From Hymenobacter tibetensis (GTDB lineage Bacteria; Bacteroidota; Bacteroidia; Cytophagales; Hymenobacteraceae): a stretch of DNA of 64,000 nt. Below are positions 42,725-52,228 of the stretch, piece by piece (positions within the stretch are counted from its first letter, which is position 1; each line of letters starts with the position of its first letter). The stretch is taken from assembly GCF_022827545.1 (NCBI RefSeq), contig NZ_CP094669.1, forward strand, positions 1,082,001-1,146,000, in the 5' to 3' direction. A model generated the notes under the pieces. The model searched no databases, was not told the DNA's origin, and saw nothing but the letters and a program-made list of their open reading frames with translations. The position numbers and the translations under genes are program-made.

Positions 42725-44772
42725 GACTTTTTCTTTAACACAAGTTGCTCGGTCTGCTTAGCCACCACCAACCGGTAGAATTCGCGCAGGCTAGCATACT
42801 CTTCGGCTGAGTACACGGGCCGGGCTAAGCTGAGCCGACTCGTAATCTGGATGGTAGAACCGAGCGGCTGCGCCTGGAACATAAACCGCCCCCCGTTGTC
42901 GGGCAGCGCAACGGAAGTGGGTTTGGGCAGTTCTTCCACTTCGTAGCCGGCTGGTAGCGTCAGGGTCATCACCAATGTCTCGTCCAGGGCGCAGCCGAAG
43001 TCCACCGGAAACTTGCGGTCCTCGTGTACAAACGGGTTGCGGGTGTTGCCGAAGTGCTGCAATGGTTTCAGGTAGAGCATGCTGGCCGCAGCGTCACCTC
43101 CTGCCGACGTCAGCTCATAGTCGAGGCCCAATGGCTTGTCAAGGACGTCGCGCTGGTTGAACTGGTATTTGCCAATGTTCCAGCCTTCCCGGCCTTTCAG
43201 CAGCTCTTCTACAAATTTCTTTTCGCCTTTCTCGCTTAGCTGGCCGCGTTGCCGCAAGCCCGCGTAGCCGCTGTGCTCGGAGTGCACCTTGCCGGTGTAA
43301 CCACCCTTCTCATCCAATGTGAGCTGAACATTGTGGTATTCAGTGAGACGCTGCTGGGGCGTTAGGCTAATCCAGCGCGAGTCGGCGGCTTTGGGCATAA
43401 TAAGGCGGCCCGTCGTGTTAAGACAGCGCGTCGGCAGCATGCCGCAAGGAACTAGTTCCTCGGTGGCGTCGGCCAGCATTTCCTTCCCTTCGGGCAGTGC
43501 TACGTGGGCCACCACGTAGTTGAAGCGCGAAAGCAGCGGCATAAACTCCTGGTTGACTATGCCGTGGTTGCGGGTGCTCAGCAGCACGGGGTTGGCTTGA
43601 AAACCAGCTTCGCGCAGAGCGGCAATCAGCAACAAATTCACGTCGGCGGCGGTGCCGCGGTGTTGGTCGTAGGCTTTGCGGATGCTGCTCGTGCTATAGA
43701 GTCGGTCGTAGCCGTCGTATTTCACGGCTTTGCGCACTAGGGCATGAATGGCTGCTACGCGGGCAGCAGGGTCTTTTTCCTTCGCCAACAGAGGCGTAAG
43801 CTGTTCCTTTAGGAAACTGCCCCGCTTGAGTTGCTGCCCGAAGTTCTCGTCGGCTAGCAGGTCGGTGTTGATCTTCTCCCAGCTGTCGGCGACGGCGCGG
43901 TACGGCTGGCCTTCCCAGCGTATGCCAGCCAGCTCGAAGTCGATGCGCGAAATGTAGTCCCGAGACGACGTCATGAACGGCTCGTCTCGAAATGCCGGCA
44001 CATCTTTTATGGCCCAGCGGTGCGTTTTCAGTGGAACATTTACCGTGCTGCTACTTGCCGCCACGCGCTGGGTGTTGAAGCCGCCCCCTTCAAAACTGCC
44101 GCCTTCGCGTACCGTAACCTGCATGGCGCCTTCCGAATGCTCGGCTACAGTTGGGGCCTCGTAGCCCTGCATGAGAATCTTGTAATCGAAGTATGTTGGG
44201 ATAGAGGCTCGGTACTCGCTCCACCGCACCGGAATGGTTTGCTGAAATTGCCAGTCCTGGAAGTTGAACGTGAAGTCGGATACCACTGTGTAGGCGTATT
44301 CGATGACCGAGCCTTCGCGCACCTTGGGCAGCGTAAACTTGCGCATCGTGACGTTGGAGCTGGCTTCCTCCCGGAAGATAGTGGCGTCGAACTTTTCCTT
44401 GGTCACCTCCTTGCCTACCAGGTTGTAGGTGAAGCCGCGCACGTTCGTGAGCTTTTCTTCTCGTGAATTCTGGTGGTAAAGTGGTACCTCTACCGTCGCC
44501 CAGTCGTAGCCTCCCTTGCTTAAAATCTTGATGCGGGTAACCCGGTCGAATATCACCCGGAAGTCGCCATCAATGTATTCGAAGCGGGAGCGGCCATAGT
44601 CGCATAGTACCACCGCCTCGGCAGCGCTGTCGGCTACAAAATTGCTGGCAAGGAAATCTTCGGGGTTGGGCTTGCCGAACTTGATGGGGTCAACTTGACC
44701 AAGGGCCGGCAATGTGGCCACTCCGCCTAACACAACCAGCAGGGCAAGCTGGCGCAGTACAGGTGTTAACAT
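42721..44772 (-). CDS. DUF3857/transglutaminase-like protein lacking catalytic Cys
   Basis: The 683-residue exported protein has a signal peptide (about 1-25) and the same layout as the next gene, with DUF3857 landmarks VATVEVPLYHQNSREEKL-like sequence, FNFQDWQFQQTIPVRWSEYR, and a transglutaminase-like domain. At the cysteine position it has TAADVNLLLIAALREAGFQA, so Val/Asn replace the Asp-Cys pair, and a NYVVAHVAL segment follows. It is probably non-catalytic. Its stop codon overlaps the next start, so both are translated together. It is closely related to the gene at 44976. Confidence 0.85.
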   Translation of the reverse strand: MLTPVLRQLALLVVLGGVATLPALGQVDPIKFGKPNPEDFLASNFVADSAAEAVVLCDYGRSRFEYIDGDFRVIFDRVTRIKILSKGGYDWATVEVPLYHQNSREEKLTNVRGFTYNLVGKEVTKEKFDATIFREEASSNVTMRKFTLPKVREGSVIEYAYTVVSDFTFNFQDWQFQQTIPVRWSEYRASIPTYFDYKILMQGYEAPTVAEHSEGAMQVTVREGGSFEGGGFNTQRVAASSSTVNVPLKTHRWAIKDVPAFRDEPFMTSSRDYISRIDFELAGIRWEGQPYRAVADSWEKINTDLLADENFGQQLKRGSFLKEQLTPLLAKEKDPAARVAAIHALVRKAVKYDGYDRLYSTSSIRKAYDQHRGTAADVNLLLIAALREAGFQANPVLLSTRNHGIVNQEFMPLLSRFNYVVAHVALPEGKEMLADATEELVPCGMLPTRCLNTTGRLIMPKAADSRWISLTPQQRLTEYHNVQLTLDEKGGYTGKVHSEHSGYAGLRQRGQLSEKGEKKFVEELLKGREGWNIGKYQFNQRDVLDKPLGLDYELTSAGGDAAASMLYLKPLQHFGNTRNPFVHEDRKFPVDFGCALDETLVMTLTLPAGYEVEELPKPTSVALPDNGGRFMFQAQPLGSTIQITSRLSLARPVYSAEEYASLREFYRLVVAKQTEQLVLKKKS

Positions 44773-44975
44773 ATAAAAGAGAAAAGTAAAGCGGCTTCAA
44801 GCAAGGCGTATAAGCGTGCCACTAGATGCATGGAAACCGGAGTGAATAGGTAGAAAACGCTGGATAAGATTGGGGTTGGGAGGGGCAAGTAGCAGCACGT
44901 GTTGTGTGCTGGTGCTATTTATAGCAAAGGCATTCTGATGCTGACGTAGGCCAGTATTGCGTTATAGATAGAATA

Positions 44976-47006
44976 CTAGTTCCGGCGCACTACCAGCATT
45001 TCCGCACATTTGGCGGCGGCTCGTTGGTGTATTTCGCGCAGGGCGGCGTATTCCTCAGGTCCATAATCGGCCTTGAGAAGCTGAAGCCGGGTGGTAACCT
45101 GAATAGTGCCTGGGCTGACCTGGCTGGCTTGGTACATGAACCGTCCGCCGCCGTTGGGTAAGGAAAGGAGCACATTGGCCGGCAACTCCTGCACCACGAA
45201 GTTTGGAGGCAGGAGTAGCGTTACCATGCTCGTGTAGTCGTGCGGCATCCCCAGATTGACGGGGTACACGCGGCTCTCCGACTGGAAAGGATGGGGCATG
45301 ACGTCCAGCGCTTTTAGCAGCGGCACATAGTACATAGCAGCATCCGGGTTGTCGGGTGCGAAGCGTAGGTTCAGCTCCACCGCCAGCGGCTTACGCACCG
45401 AGTCGAGCGCCAATAGCTTTAGCGCAGCCGGCTGCCAATCCGTCCAACGGCGGCTGATGCGGCCCAGGTAGTCCCCCGACGAACTTTCCCGGATTTGCCG
45501 GCGCGCTTCAAGGCCCGCGTACCCACCATACTCTAATTTGGCAGTGCCTTCCAGCAGTCCTTGCGGACTGAGGTGAAATTTGGCGCTCCGAAACTGGGTG
45601 TGGTTGGCCGCCGGTTTCAGCTGTAGCCAGCGGCCTTCGGCGTTTGCCAAACAGCCTTGGCCATTCAGGCAACGCTCAGGCAAAAACCCAAGCGGCAACT
45701 GTGGCTCGGTAGCATCCAGCAGCAGATCGGCGTTGTCGGGCAGCGTGAGGTGAGCGGCCACGTAGTTGAACTGCGTGATGACTGGCATAGTCGTTTGCAC
45801 CTGCCCATGGTCGCGGGTGCTCAACAGCAGGGGAGTGGCCTGCAGACCCGCTTGGCGCAGGGTCTGTACAAGCAGCAGATTCACGTCGGCTGCGTTGCCT
45901 AAGTGCTGTTCGAACGCTCGGCGCAAGGGCTGCGACACAAACACCCGCGGCTGGCCGTTGTAGCGGATGCTACGTTGCACCAATGCCAGCACGGCCGCGG
46001 CCCGCGCTCTGGGTTCAGCATACTTCCCTTGCAGCGCTTTAGCTTCGGCTGCCAGGGGAGCAGCACCCGTTAGGGCTTTGCCAAACTCTTCGTCTTGCTG
46101 CAGCGTCTTCCAAAGCGTCTCCCATTTGCCCGTGAGGTCGTGGTAATCTTTGCCGGTGAAGTCACTGCCTGCCAACTCGAAATGCACACTGCGCATGTAG
46201 TCGTGGGGAGTGGTCATGAATGGTTCCGACCGAAAGGCCGGTACGTCTTTCATCACCCAGCGCAATTGCATGGCCTGTCCTGAAATGTGGGTGTCCTGGC
46301 TGGGCGCTAAGCCATTTTCCGCCGACATGTTGTAGGTGGTGCTATAAGGAACCGCCGTGGTTTCCTGTACCGCAAAAGGCAAATAGCCCCGCGTAATAGA
46401 CTTGTAGTTGTAGAACTGCGGTATGGTAGCCCGGTACTCGCTCCAGCGAACCGGAATGCTGTGCTCGAACTGCCAGTCCTGAAGGTTGAAAATGAAGTCG
46501 GAGGTGATGGTGTAAGCGAATTCCACAATGGAGCCTTCCCGCACCTCTGGCATGGTGAAGGAAACCTGGACATGGTTTTTGTCAAGCTTCTCCCGGAATA
46601 GTGGGTCTGGGTTGAGCTTCACTTGCACAACCCGTCCATCTTGTAAATTGTAGGTGAAGCCCTTGAGGTTACTGAGCCGTTCGGCGCTACCGTCTTTGGT
46701 GTAGAGCGGTACTTGCACCGTGGCCCACTCGTAGCCCGCCTTGCGGTTGATGCGCAGCCGGGCAGTGCGCTCAAACACCACCTGAAAATGGTCGCGCGAG
46801 CCTACTATTTTGCTATTGCCGAAGTCGCATAGATACTCGGCTTCTGCTGCTGTGGTATCGGTGGCTGCAGGTAGCTTGGTGAAATCGGCAGGCACCACGC
46901 TGCCGAACCGGATAGGTACGTTTAGAATCTTTTGGGCACACGCTGGCCCCGCTAATAACAAGCAGACACACAACGTCTGTAACTGACGAATAAAAGGCGG
47001 GGGCAT
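44976..47006 (-). CDS. DUF3857/transglutaminase-like protein lacking catalytic Cys
   Basis: The 676-residue exported protein (signal peptide about 1-24, ending PACAQ) is a paralogue of the 42721 gene. Shared segments include AGYEWATVQVPLYTKDGSAE, FNLQDWQFEHSIPVRWSEYR, KDVPAFRSEPFMT and LLLSTRDHGQVQT. The cysteine position again reads NAADVNLLLVQTLRQAG, so it also lacks the nucleophile. A 203-base gap separates it from the next copy, so it may have its own transcript. Tandem duplication is the simplest origin. Confidence 0.85.
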   Translation of the reverse strand: MPPPFIRQLQTLCVCLLLAGPACAQKILNVPIRFGSVVPADFTKLPAATDTTAAEAEYLCDFGNSKIVGSRDHFQVVFERTARLRINRKAGYEWATVQVPLYTKDGSAERLSNLKGFTYNLQDGRVVQVKLNPDPLFREKLDKNHVQVSFTMPEVREGSIVEFAYTITSDFIFNLQDWQFEHSIPVRWSEYRATIPQFYNYKSITRGYLPFAVQETTAVPYSTTYNMSAENGLAPSQDTHISGQAMQLRWVMKDVPAFRSEPFMTTPHDYMRSVHFELAGSDFTGKDYHDLTGKWETLWKTLQQDEEFGKALTGAAPLAAEAKALQGKYAEPRARAAAVLALVQRSIRYNGQPRVFVSQPLRRAFEQHLGNAADVNLLLVQTLRQAGLQATPLLLSTRDHGQVQTTMPVITQFNYVAAHLTLPDNADLLLDATEPQLPLGFLPERCLNGQGCLANAEGRWLQLKPAANHTQFRSAKFHLSPQGLLEGTAKLEYGGYAGLEARRQIRESSSGDYLGRISRRWTDWQPAALKLLALDSVRKPLAVELNLRFAPDNPDAAMYYVPLLKALDVMPHPFQSESRVYPVNLGMPHDYTSMVTLLLPPNFVVQELPANVLLSLPNGGGRFMYQASQVSPGTIQVTTRLQLLKADYGPEEYAALREIHQRAAAKCAEMLVVRRN

Positions 47007-47273
47007 GGAAATAGTATAGATGATGATTCCATTCTCATCATCGTATAAAGAATACTGGAAGGATTTAGCAATCTAAAGGTGCAAGGAAACGTGCAATTCG
47101 ACAAATATTATATATAGAATAGGAATTACTATTTTTCACTGCCCTAGCATTAGTCATTCAGGACAGGCGCAGAACTGAACAATAGCAGCAACAGTAAGGG
47201 CAAAACGACATTGGAAGAACGTACGCTGTACACCTTATATACACAGCGTGCCAATCCATTTGGTGAGGTGACG

Positions 47274-48470
47274 CTACTGCGCGACGGGCTGCTTTTTCAC
47301 CCCAACTAGTAGGTACACCACAGCTACCAACGTGAAGAACAGGCTGAGGCCATGGACGTAGGGCAGATGCTCGATCTGGTTGGAAAATATCCAGCCAGCC
47401 AATAGTGCGCCCAACCCGATACCGGCTTCAAGCGCAATGTACATGGTGGCTACGCCCCGGCCGCGCCGCTCGGGGTGGCTTAGGTCGATGGTCCAAGCGT
47501 AGATGGTAGGGGAGTTGAGGCCAGTAGCCAATCCAAACAACACTGCGCCACCCAAGAACAACGGGATAGAATGGGTTGCCAGCGTGAGCACGCCGAGCGC
47601 CACGGCCAGCAGCATGGTGGAGATGCGCAGTATCGGCAGGCGGCCGTAGGTGTCGGAAGCCCGGCCAGCTAGCAGCCGCACTGCCAACGAGGCCAGCGTA
47701 AAGCAGGTGTAGAACATGCCTTTGTCGGCAGCTTTAAGGCCCAACGCCGTGCTTTGGTCGGGTACTACTGTCAGGATAGCGCCGTACGGAAACAAACACA
47801 ACAGCGTAACGATGGCCGGCTGCAGTACGCGTGGTTCCAGTATCTCGTCCCATTTCAGTTGCAGCAGCTTCCAGCTAAACCGCTGACGTTGCGCTATGGG
47901 CAGCGTCTCGGTAAGAGTGCCCTGCACCAACAAGCTAAGCAGAGCCAGCGCCGACGAGCAGTAAAACAGCGTGTTGAGTGAGGTGGCTGCGGTAAGACGG
48001 CTGCCCAGCGCCGGACCAGCAGCCATACCGAGTGAGCCGGCCACCCCCAACAGGCCCATGGCCTCGCCGCGCTTAGCAAGCGGTATAATGTCGCTGATAA
48101 AGGCAGCCGTGGCGGTGGGCTTGAAGCCGGTGCTGAAGCCGTGCAGCAGGCGCAGAAACAGGAAGCTAGCCACTGTGGCCGTCCAGGGGTAAAAGAAACC
48201 GCAGACAAAGCACACTAACGACCCAAACACCATGACTGGAATGCGCCCTACCGTGTCGGCGAGCTTCCCGCTGAAAGGGCGTGATATGCAGGCTGTAAGC
48301 GTGAAAAGTGCAATAATGTAGCCCTTGTACTCGCCGCCGCCCAGCCCGGTGAGGTAGGCAGGCAACTCTGGCAAGAGCATGTTGAAGCTGGCAAAAAACA
48401 GAAACGACGACAAGCACATCAGCCAGAAGCCGGTGCTATACGTACTAGGGGCAGTGGCAGTAGCTGGCAT
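47274..48470 (-). CDS. MFS transporter
   Basis: The 398-residue protein has about twelve hydrophobic segments. The loop after helix 2 reads GKLADTVGRIPVMVFGS, matching the MFS GxLaDrxGrrxxl motif, and the second half has AGRASDTYGRLPILRIS at the equivalent position. A tetracycline/drug-exporter-like 12-helix form is likely; the substrate is unknown. The ATG at 48470 is chosen over a TTG at 48479, which lies inside the promoter element. The 267-base gap 47007-47273 shows no gene. Confidence 0.88.
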   Translation of the reverse strand: MPATATAPSTYSTGFWLMCLSSFLFFASFNMLLPELPAYLTGLGGGEYKGYIIALFTLTACISRPFSGKLADTVGRIPVMVFGSLVCFVCGFFYPWTATVASFLFLRLLHGFSTGFKPTATAAFISDIIPLAKRGEAMGLLGVAGSLGMAAGPALGSRLTAATSLNTLFYCSSALALLSLLVQGTLTETLPIAQRQRFSWKLLQLKWDEILEPRVLQPAIVTLLCLFPYGAILTVVPDQSTALGLKAADKGMFYTCFTLASLAVRLLAGRASDTYGRLPILRISTMLLAVALGVLTLATHSIPLFLGGAVLFGLATGLNSPTIYAWTIDLSHPERRGRGVATMYIALEAGIGLGALLAGWIFSNQIEHLPYVHGLSLFFTLVAVVYLLVGVKKQPVAQ

Positions 48471-48476
48471 GTAGTG

Positions 48477-48484
48477 CAAAGGTA
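48477..48484 (-). promoter_or_regulatory. Bacteroidota -7 element (TACCTTTG) for the MFS gene
   Basis: The minus strand reads TACCTTTG six bases before the ATG at 48470, suggesting a near-leaderless transcript. No good -33. Confidence 0.5.
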
Positions 48485-48655
48485 GCAGGCAGCCACTGCG
48501 TTGCCTTTACGGTAGCTCCTCGCTAGAAGAAAAAACCGCTTTTTGCCCTTGAATACCCAAATTTTATAGCGAAAATCGCAAACTATAGACCAGCTGGAAG
48601 GTTTCTACCTGCTAGCAGGACTACAGTTCCTAAACTCTTTAAAACACTTATTCTA

Positions 48656-50326
48656 ATGGATCAGGACCAGAATCAGAATGGTGCCGCTGATGCCCTGTCG
48701 GGTACGGGCACAGCTGTCACCGGCGCTGGCACTTCCCACGACCAGCGTACCGCCGATGGCGAAAACGCGCAAACCTTAACCACGCGCCAAGGTCACCCGC
48801 TGACCAACAACCAGAATCTGCGCACGGTAGGAAGCCGTGGCCCAGCTACCCTGGAGAACTATCAGTTTCTGGAGAAAATAAGCCATTTCGACCGGGAGCG
48901 GGTACCAGAGCGAGTTGTACACGCTCGGGGCGCCGGTGCACACGGCGTGTTTGAAGCGTACGGCAAAGTAGGCGACGAGCCAATTGAGAAGTACACGCGC
49001 GCCAAGCTGTTCAACACGGCTGGCAAGCAAACCCCCGTGTTTGTGCGTTTCTCAACGGTAGGCCACGGTGGCCACTCGCCCGAAACGCTGCGTGACCCCC
49101 GTGGTTTCGCCGTGAAGTTCTATACCGAAGACGGCAACTGGGACTTGGTAGGCAACAACCTGAAGGTGTTCTTTATCCGGGATGCCATGAAGTTCCCGGA
49201 TCTGATTCACTCGCAGAAGCCTGACCCAGTACACAACCGTCAGACGGGTGAGCGGATTTTCGACTTCATTGCCAACACGCCGGAGGCCATGCACATGGTA
49301 TCCTTCTTGTTCTCGCCATGGGGTATTCCGGCCAACTACCGCCAGATGCAAGGTTCCGGCGTGAACACCTACAAGTGGGTCAACCAAGCCGGTGAAGCCG
49401 TGCTGGTGAAGTACCACTGGGAGCCGCTGCAAGGCATCAAGAACCTAACTGCTTCGGAAGCAGAAGCTATTCAGGCCAAGAACTTCAACCACGCCACCCA
49501 GGACCTGTTCGAGCACATCGAAAAAGGTGAGTTCCCGCAGTGGGAGCTGTGCGTGCAGATTATGAGCGACGACGAGCACCCCGAACTAGACTTCGACCCG
49601 CTCGACGACACCAAGATCTGGCCCCAAGACCAGTTCCCCTTCTTGCCAGTAGGTAAGATGACGCTCAACCGCAACCCCGAAAATTACTTCGCTGAAGTAG
49701 AGCAATCGGCGTTCGGCACGGGTGTATTGGTTGATGGCTTGGACTTCTCCGACGACAAGATGCTGCAAGGCCGTACGTTCTCGTACTCGGACACGCAGCG
49801 CTACCGCGTAGGTACCAACTACCTGCAGTTGCCAATCAACGCGCCCAAGAAGCACGTTGCCACCAACCAGCGCGACGGTCAGATGGCGTACCACGTGGAT
49901 TCGGCCCCTGGCCAGAACAACCACATCAACTACGAGCCTAGCAGCCTCAACGGCCTCAAGGAAGCTCCTCGTACGGCACCCGACCACACGCCGGAATACA
50001 CCGGTCGCCTCGTACGTCAGACCCTCGACCGCACCAACAACTTCAAGCAAGCTGGTGAGCGTTACCGTTTGCACGAGGATTGGGAGCGTGACGACCTGAT
50101 CAACAACATGGTAGGTGCCCTCGCCACCGCAAACCGCAAGGTGAGCGACAAAATGGTAGAGCTTTGCACCAACTGTGACGCAGATTGGGGCCGTCGTTTG
50201 GCTGAAGGCCTAGAGGCTGCTCGCAACGGTCAATCCACCGAGGGTGGCAACCAGTACAACGAGAGCAAAGGCAGCGAAGCCGTGGCGCAAGCCGAAGAAA
50301 TGGCCCACGAAGCCAAGCCGTATTAA
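48656..50326 (+). CDS. katA: Haem catalase
   Basis: The 556-residue protein is a small-subunit-type monofunctional catalase that degrades hydrogen peroxide. It has the catalytic histidine H89 in [35 protein letters not shown], and the haem-ligand tyrosine in [13 protein letters not shown] hydrophilic Gln/Asp-rich N-terminal extension of about 40 residues and an acidic C-terminal tail (after about 530) go beyond the core. It lacks a signal peptide, so it is cytosolic. Transcribed alone with its own terminator. Confidence 0.97.
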   Translation: MDQDQNQNGAADALSGTGTAVTGAGTSHDQRTADGENAQTLTTRQGHPLTNNQNLRTVGSRGPATLENYQFLEKISHFDRERVPERVVHARGAGAHGVFEAYGKVGDEPIEKYTRAKLFNTAGKQTPVFVRFSTVGHGGHSPETLRDPRGFAVKFYTEDGNWDLVGNNLKVFFIRDAMKFPDLIHSQKPDPVHNRQTGERIFDFIANTPEAMHMVSFLFSPWGIPANYRQMQGSGVNTYKWVNQAGEAVLVKYHWEPLQGIKNLTASEAEAIQAKNFNHATQDLFEHIEKGEFPQWELCVQIMSDDEHPELDFDPLDDTKIWPQDQFPFLPVGKMTLNRNPENYFAEVEQSAFGTGVLVDGLDFSDDKMLQGRTFSYSDTQRYRVGTNYLQLPINAPKKHVATNQRDGQMAYHVDSAPGQNNHINYEPSSLNGLKEAPRTAPDHTPEYTGRLVRQTLDRTNNFKQAGERYRLHEDWERDDLINNMVGALATANRKVSDKMVELCTNCDADWGRRLAEGLEAARNGQSTEGGNQYNESKGSEAVAQAEEMAHEAKPY

Positions 50327-50369
50327 GAACAGGCTAGGCAAGCGGCCGAGTGTCCACATGCCTAATTGA

Positions 50370-50419
50370 AAACAGCCTTTTCCTGAACCTATAGTGGTTC
50401 GGGAGAAGGCTGTTTTTTT
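50370..50419 (+). terminator. Intrinsic terminator after katA
   Basis: A 19-bp stem with two mismatches (starting AACAGCCTTTTCC) ends in seven T bases. Confidence 0.9.
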
Positions 50420-50650
50420 GTGTGTAGCACTATAGTTGGTGGCAATTCTGCTTATTGCGCCCGCATCCGGTGGGCTAGCGCAAAACCCAGAGTATTAGTG
50501 CAGCTTGCGCGGCGTTATGGCCGAGCTTTACTTGGCAACAAGCACAGTTTGGGCTCGAACGCGCAATTGGATATGGCTTTAATTTAGTTTTAATTGTGCA
50601 GGATTTACTTAAAACAGGCACAGTTTCATACGTTCAAGCAGCTAAAAATC

Positions 50651-51397
50651 ATGCTCGAAGAAGCAGAAGAGAACACCGATCAGGTTTTCAGAGAGGAGAT
50701 TAAGAAAGCGTCGGACTTCAAGTTCAGCGCGAAGGTGGCCAGTGTTTTCGATGACATGGTGAGCCGCTCGGTTCCGTACTACGGAGAGATTCAGCGGATG
50801 ATTTCCGAACTGGCCGCCGATTATGCCCAAGAGGGCACTGCCATCTACGACCTGGGCTGCTCCACCGGCACGACTATGATTGGCATGGATACCTCGGTAC
50901 CATCCGACATCAAGTTTGTGGGGGTGGACGATGCTGCCGAAATGCTGGAGAAGTGTGATGTCAAACTGAAAGAAGCCGGGTTGGTGCGGCCCTACGAGCT
51001 GCAGCTAGCCGACTTGCACCAAGGCGTGAAGATCCAGAATGCGTCGGTGGTGGTGATGTGCTTAACGTTGCAGTTCATCCGGCCTATCTACCGGGAAAAG
51101 CTCCTCAAAACTATTATCGAAGGAATGGTGCCCAATGGGGTATTAATTCTGGTGGAAAAAATTCTGACGGAAGACAGTGTTTTCAATCGTGATTTTATCA
51201 AACATTATTACAATTACAAGCGCCGAAATAGCTACAGCGAAATGGAAATTTCGCAAAAGCGCGAAGCGCTGGAAAATGTATTGATTCCCTATAAGCTCAG
51301 TGAAAATATTCATATGTTGCGAGAAGCTGGATTTTCTTCCTGCGAGGTATTTTTTAAATGGTATAATTTCTCAGGCCTCATCGCAATAAAAAAGTAA
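50651..51397 (+). CDS. cmoA: CmoA-like carboxy-SAM synthase
   Basis: The 248-residue protein matches CmoA, which makes carboxy-S-adenosylmethionine from SAM and prephenate. Landmarks are FDDMVSRSVPYYGEIQRMIS, the SAM loop IYDLGCSTGTTM, VVMCLTLQFIRPIYREKLLK, and NSYSEMEISQKREALENVLI near the C-terminus. In gammaproteobacteria the product is used by CmoB for tRNA cmo5U34; no cmoB is in view. Instead it abuts a membrane methyltransferase gene. The ATG at 50651 is chosen over a TTG at 50594. The 3' end is AT-rich. Assignment to carboxy-SAM rather than plain methylation is by overall similarity. Confidence 0.8.
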   Translation: MLEEAEENTDQVFREEIKKASDFKFSAKVASVFDDMVSRSVPYYGEIQRMISELAADYAQEGTAIYDLGCSTGTTMIGMDTSVPSDIKFVGVDDAAEMLEKCDVKLKEAGLVRPYELQLADLHQGVKIQNASVVVMCLTLQFIRPIYREKLLKTIIEGMVPNGVLILVEKILTEDSVFNRDFIKHYYNYKRRNSYSEMEISQKREALENVLIPYKLSENIHMLREAGFSSCEVFFKWYNFSGLIAIKK

Positions 51398-52123
51398 ATG
51401 ATTTCAATCGGCAATTTTTTCTTTAAATACAGAAACTTCCTATTCATTTTCCTGTACATCGCGCTGTTTATCCCTTCGCCACCTCTTTTCACTGAGGAAG
51501 CGTTTGGACCTAACTACTACGTCTGGCCCATTGTACTTGGACTGGTGGTTACCGTGACAGGGCAGCTTATCCGCGGGGCCTCCATTGGGCTGGTGTATAT
51601 AGTGCGGGGAGGTAAAGACAAGAAGGTGTATGCCGAGGATTTGGTGACGGAAGGTATGTTCAATCATTGCCGCAATCCGCTCTACGTAGGCAATATTCTG
51701 ATGCTGGTTGGCGTCGGTATTCTGTGCAACTCCCTGCTGTACATGGCAGTGTTTATTCCCTTGTTTCTCTTCATCTACCAAGCTATTGTATTGGCTGAAG
51801 AGAAGTTCCTGCGCAGCAAGTTCGGCGCACAGTTTGACGCGTATTGTGCCCGCGTAAACCGGTGGTTGATTAACCCGTCTGGTTTGGGCTCAACCTTTGC
51901 GGGGCATCATTTCAATGCCAAACGGTGGATATTAAAGGAGTACAACACGCAGTTTGTTTGGCTGGTTGGTATTACACTCATTTTGCTGTTGAAATACCCG
52001 CAACTCACTGACTCCAATACAGATTTGCGTAATACGTTGCTTGGAGTAGTGCTAGGTGTTTTAACAGTGGTCTATTTATTTGTTAAATACCTGAAGAAAA
52101 CCAAAAGGTGGACTGCGGAATAA
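51398..52123 (+). CDS. Isoprenylcysteine methyltransferase-like membrane protein
   Basis: The 241-residue integral membrane protein has about six hydrophobic segments. The ICMT/PEMT-type SAM-binding motif reads TEGMFNHCRNPLYVGNILML and EEKFLRSKFGAQFDAYCARV, with conserved Arg-Asn-Pro and Glu-Glu. The family methylates carboxyl or phospholipid head groups at the membrane. Its ATG directly follows the stop of the CmoA-like gene, so the two are translated together. Because the partner makes carboxy-SAM, it might use that donor; this is inference. Confidence 0.82.
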   Translation: MISIGNFFFKYRNFLFIFLYIALFIPSPPLFTEEAFGPNYYVWPIVLGLVVTVTGQLIRGASIGLVYIVRGGKDKKVYAEDLVTEGMFNHCRNPLYVGNILMLVGVGILCNSLLYMAVFIPLFLFIYQAIVLAEEKFLRSKFGAQFDAYCARVNRWLINPSGLGSTFAGHHFNAKRWILKEYNTQFVWLVGITLILLLKYPQLTDSNTDLRNTLLGVVLGVLTVVYLFVKYLKKTKRWTAE

Positions 52124-52140
52124 AGTGACAGACAACCAAG

Positions 52141-52183
52141 AAACACAAAAAAAGCGGCCCGGATGGTCGCTTTTTTTGTGTTT
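52141..52183. terminator. Bidirectional terminator
   Basis: A 16-bp perfect stem (AAACACAAAAAAAGCG with its complement) has A- and T-runs on both sides and serves the methyltransferase gene and the convergent NERD-like gene. Confidence 0.9.
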
Positions 52184-52228
52184 CATGAATACAAGAGGGA
52201 TAACTGATTTACAATCTTATTCAAGCTG

